The translations under genes were made by a program, and so were the position numbers. DNA of 64,000 bases from Gammaproteobacteria bacterium (lineage in GTDB: Bacteria; Pseudomonadota; Gammaproteobacteria; Ga0077536), in the NCBI GenBank assembly GCA_020849475.1, contig JADLGE010000064.1, positions 62,001 to 126,000 on the forward strand, read 5' to 3'. Of this stretch, positions 62,123-64,000 are shown piece by piece; position 1 is the first letter of the stretch; each line of letters starts with the position of its first letter. Below the pieces are notes generated by a model. The model had not been told where the DNA came from. It did not search any database and worked only from the letters and a program-made list of their open reading frames with translations.

Positions 62123-63523
62123 ATGATCACGATTCGTTTTGGCCTCCAGGCCGATATGCGGAGCAAGGCCTTGACCAGCCCCGCACTCAATACCCTGCTC
62201 GGCGATATCGCCGGCATTCAAAGCAACGAACGCACCGAAGTCACCGCCGGCACGTCGAAAGGCGGCACGGTGGTGCTCACCGGCAAATTCAAATTCAGCA
62301 ACGAAAGTTCGCTGCGTGACAGCGATGTCACCGGCGTCGCGTTCTTCGACAAGTCACATCATCTTTTGATGTCGGTGGCGAACGTCGCCGACGTCTCGTT
62401 CTCCGATATCGGACGCCAGGAAAAAGTGCAGTTGATGGCGTCCTTCATGCTGCAGGACGTCGGCCTGGGTGTGGCGGTGCAGGGCAGTGCCTTCGGTGAT
62501 GTGCTGCTGGGCTACGCCGGCAGCGACAAACTGTTTGGTAACGCCGGCAATGACATTCTGCGCAGCGGCGCCGGCAATGATTTCCTGAACGGCGGTCTTG
62601 GCAAAGACCAGCTCGACGGCGGCCTGGGTAAAGACGCCATGACCGGTGGCGCCGGTGCGGATACCTACGTCATCGACAATGCTGCCGACACGGTGGTGGA
62701 GCTCGCCAGCGGCGGCAACGACAGCGCGCGCGCCAGCGTCACCTGGGTGATGGGTGCGAATCTCGAATCCCTGACCCTGACCGGCAAGAGCGCCATCAGT
62801 GCCACCGGCAATGCCAGCGACAACGTCATCTTTGGCAATGCTGCCGTGAACACCGTGCGTGGCCTCGGTGGCGACGATCGCCTGGTGGGCGGTTTGGGCA
62901 ACGACCGGCTCGAAGGTGGCGCCGGCAATGATCGTCTCGACGGCGGCACTGGCGCTGACCGCATGCTGGGCGGGCGCGGCAACGACCTGTACTTCGTCGA
63001 CAAAGGCGACGCAGTGGTGGAGCTGAGCGGTGAGGGCACCGACAGTGTGCGCTCGACCGTGAGCTACACGCTGCCCGCCAACGTTGAGCATCTCACCTTG
63101 CTCGGCAGCGCCGACATCAACGCCAGTGGCAACGGCCTCAACAACGTACTGACGGGTAACAGCGGCGACAATGTGCTGAACCCCGGGCATGGCGACGACA
63201 CGCTGATCGGCGGCGCAGGCGCGGATACGTTCACCGTGATCGGCGGCGTCGGCGACAGCCTGCATATTAGCGATCTGCTGTCGGGCACCGATCACCTGGC
63301 CATCACCCATGGGGCGGTCGCCAATATCGTCGCCTCGGGCGTGCTGGCGGCCAATGAATTGCGCGCCAGCAGCGACGACCCCAACGGCGCGCACCTGGTG
63401 TACAACGCCAATAATGGCGAACTGGTCTATGACGCCGCTGGCGATGGCCTGACGCTGACCACCTTGGCTATCCTGTCGAATCATCCCGCCACGCTGCTCG
63501 CCACCGACATCGTTATCCTGTAA
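62123..63523 (+). CDS. RTX-repeat calcium-binding secreted protein
   Basis: A 466-residue protein without a classical signal peptide. Residues 1-122 form a beta-rich unknown domain. RTX nonapeptides (GGxGxDxLx) occur in blocks at about 124-180, 232-290 and 340-380, e.g. FGNAGNDILRSGAGNDFL and GGLGNDRLEGGAGNDRLDG. Between them a 45-residue unit ending ANLESLTLTG / ANVEHLTLLG is repeated. The C-terminus ends in hydrophobic residues (ATDIVIL), as type I secretion signals do. It probably leaves the cell through a type I system encoded elsewhere and folds on calcium. No enzyme domain is seen. Confidence 0.85.
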   Translation: MITIRFGLQADMRSKALTSPALNTLLGDIAGIQSNERTEVTAGTSKGGTVVLTGKFKFSNESSLRDSDVTGVAFFDKSHHLLMSVANVADVSFSDIGRQEKVQLMASFMLQDVGLGVAVQGSAFGDVLLGYAGSDKLFGNAGNDILRSGAGNDFLNGGLGKDQLDGGLGKDAMTGGAGADTYVIDNAADTVVELASGGNDSARASVTWVMGANLESLTLTGKSAISATGNASDNVIFGNAAVNTVRGLGGDDRLVGGLGNDRLEGGAGNDRLDGGTGADRMLGGRGNDLYFVDKGDAVVELSGEGTDSVRSTVSYTLPANVEHLTLLGSADINASGNGLNNVLTGNSGDNVLNPGHGDDTLIGGAGADTFTVIGGVGDSLHISDLLSGTDHLAITHGAVANIVASGVLAANELRASSDDPNGAHLVYNANNGELVYDAAGDGLTLTTLAILSNHPATLLATDIVIL

Positions 63524-63536
63524 GCCTGAGCGTCAC

Positions 63537-63565
63537 GCTCTACACCCGCCTATCGGGTGTAGAGC
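63537..63565. terminator. Perfect 12-bp hairpin after the RTX gene
   Basis: GCTCTACACCCG (63537-63548) and CGGGTGTAGAGC (63554-63565) around loop CCTAT, 13 bases after the stop and 56 bases before the next start. No T run. Confidence 0.7.
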
Positions 63566-63621
63566 CGTGGCCCGGCGCTGCGCTATGGTCTTTGGCGTCA
63601 TTCAACGCCGGGACCATCACC

Positions 63622-64000
63622 ATGTCGCAGTCACACACGCGCAGCCATCGCCTCCTCATCATCGGCGCCGGCGGCGGCGGTCTGTGCATGGCCATGCAGC
63701 TCAAGCGCGCCGGCATCGACGATTTCCTCATCGTCGACAAGGCCGCCGGCCTCGGCGGCACTTGGTGGCACAACACTTATCCGGGCGCGGAATGCGACGT
63801 GCAGTCGCACCTGTATTCTTTCTCCTTCGAGCCCAAGAACGACTGGTCGCGGCCCTACGCCGGCCAGCAGGAGATTCTGGGCTACTTCCAGGACTGCGCC
63901 GACAAGTACGGCCTGGCGGCACACACGCGCTTCAATACCGCGGTCAAGGCGCTGCGCTGGGACGACGCGGCGAGCCTGTGGCAGGTCGAAACCGAGCAGG
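63622..64000 (+). CDS. Flavin-containing (Baeyer-Villiger-type) monooxygenase, 5' part
   Basis: The frame from ATG 63622 is open to the window edge (126 residues). It begins with a FAD-binding Rossmann motif (LLIIGAGGGGLCMAMQLKRAG, fingerprint GxGxxG) and contains GGTWWHNTYPGAECDVQSHLYSFSF, the GGTW..NxYPGxxCD segment of Baeyer-Villiger monooxygenases. These insert oxygen next to a ketone using NADPH. A TATGGT hexamer at 63584-63589 might be its -10. The remaining two thirds, including the FxGxxxHxxxW fingerprint, lie outside. Confidence 0.88.
   Translation, partial: MSQSHTRSHRLLIIGAGGGGLCMAMQLKRAGIDDFLIVDKAAGLGGTWWHNTYPGAECDVQSHLYSFSFEPKNDWSRPYAGQQEILGYFQDCADKYGLAAHTRFNTAVKALRWDDAASLWQVETEQ

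Noticed and set aside
62490-63060. Tandem DNA repeat or CRISPR-like array in the RTX gene
   Set aside because: The periodicity follows from GGxGxD nonapeptide codons; the DNA units are not identical and there are no spacers.

Overview
The window is about 64 kb of uniformly G+C-rich DNA (roughly two thirds G+C by eye), densely packed with bacterial genes. An LpxD-type acyltransferase, an HlyD/RbbA-type export system, a RegB/RegA two-component pair, a methyl-accepting chemotaxis protein and VPLPA-CTERM proteins point to a Gram-negative proteobacterium. Gammaproteobacteria is my best guess, but nothing here fixes the taxonomy. No rRNA, tRNA, phage, insertion sequence or CRISPR array was seen. 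Many genes overlap by four bases (ATGA), so operons are easy to follow. Several transcription units end in long G+C-rich hairpins that lack a T tract.

Layout. 1-2040: end of an unknown gene, then two luciferase-like (LLM) oxidoreductases. 2182-3357: a papain-like cysteine protease followed three bases later by a chagasin-type inhibitor. 3697-7522: a hypothetical protein, a DUF3047 protein, a GST-like protein, an LLM enzyme and an RRM RNA-binding protein. 8078-14084 (minus): an acetone/acetophenone-carboxylase-type three-subunit cluster plus an FAH-family hydrolase. 14304-19985: two LLM enzymes, enoyl-CoA hydratase, acyl-CoA dehydrogenase, a thiolase-like protein without its cysteine, and a DUF35 partner. 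19987-28484: chemoreceptor, RegB/RegA, P-type ATPase and universal stress protein. 28669-33639: HlyD, RbbA-like double ATPase/permease and a second permease. 33691-37849: amidase, LpxD-like acyltransferase, PIG-L deacetylase and a VPLPA-CTERM protein.

38004-47792 is a second acyl-CoA block: CaiB/BaiF CoA-transferase, an HMG-CoA-synthase-like protein fused to DUF35, a thiolase, acyl-CoA dehydrogenase, a MatB-type malonyl-CoA synthetase, a GT-C-like membrane protein, a MaoC hydratase and a CoA-ester lyase. 47878-51263 holds a LinB-like haloalkane dehalogenase, a FlK-like thioesterase, panB, tesB and a YjdM protein. 51602-54718 has a second VPLPA-CTERM protein and a GGDEF/EAL protein. 54946-61913 is a TetR-led operon with fused isobutyryl-CoA mutase (icmF), a BtuF-like protein without signal peptide, a DUF1289 protein, enoyl-CoA hydratase and a quinone-reductase-like enzyme. 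The window ends with an RTX-repeat protein and the start of a Baeyer-Villiger-type monooxygenase.

Taken together, the genes suggest an aerobic heterotroph that oxidises ketones and branched, cyclic or halogenated carbon compounds through CoA thioesters. Carboxylation (Acx-like), C-C cleavage or condensation (thiolase/DUF35 sets), carbon-skeleton rearrangement (IcmF) and many flavin-dependent oxidations would feed central metabolism. The substrates are not visible in the sequence. The most unusual points are the two thiolase-fold/DUF35 sets with missing catalytic residues, the cytoplasmic-looking protease/inhibitor pair, the IcmF neighbourhood, and REP-like palindromes with a GTRG head.
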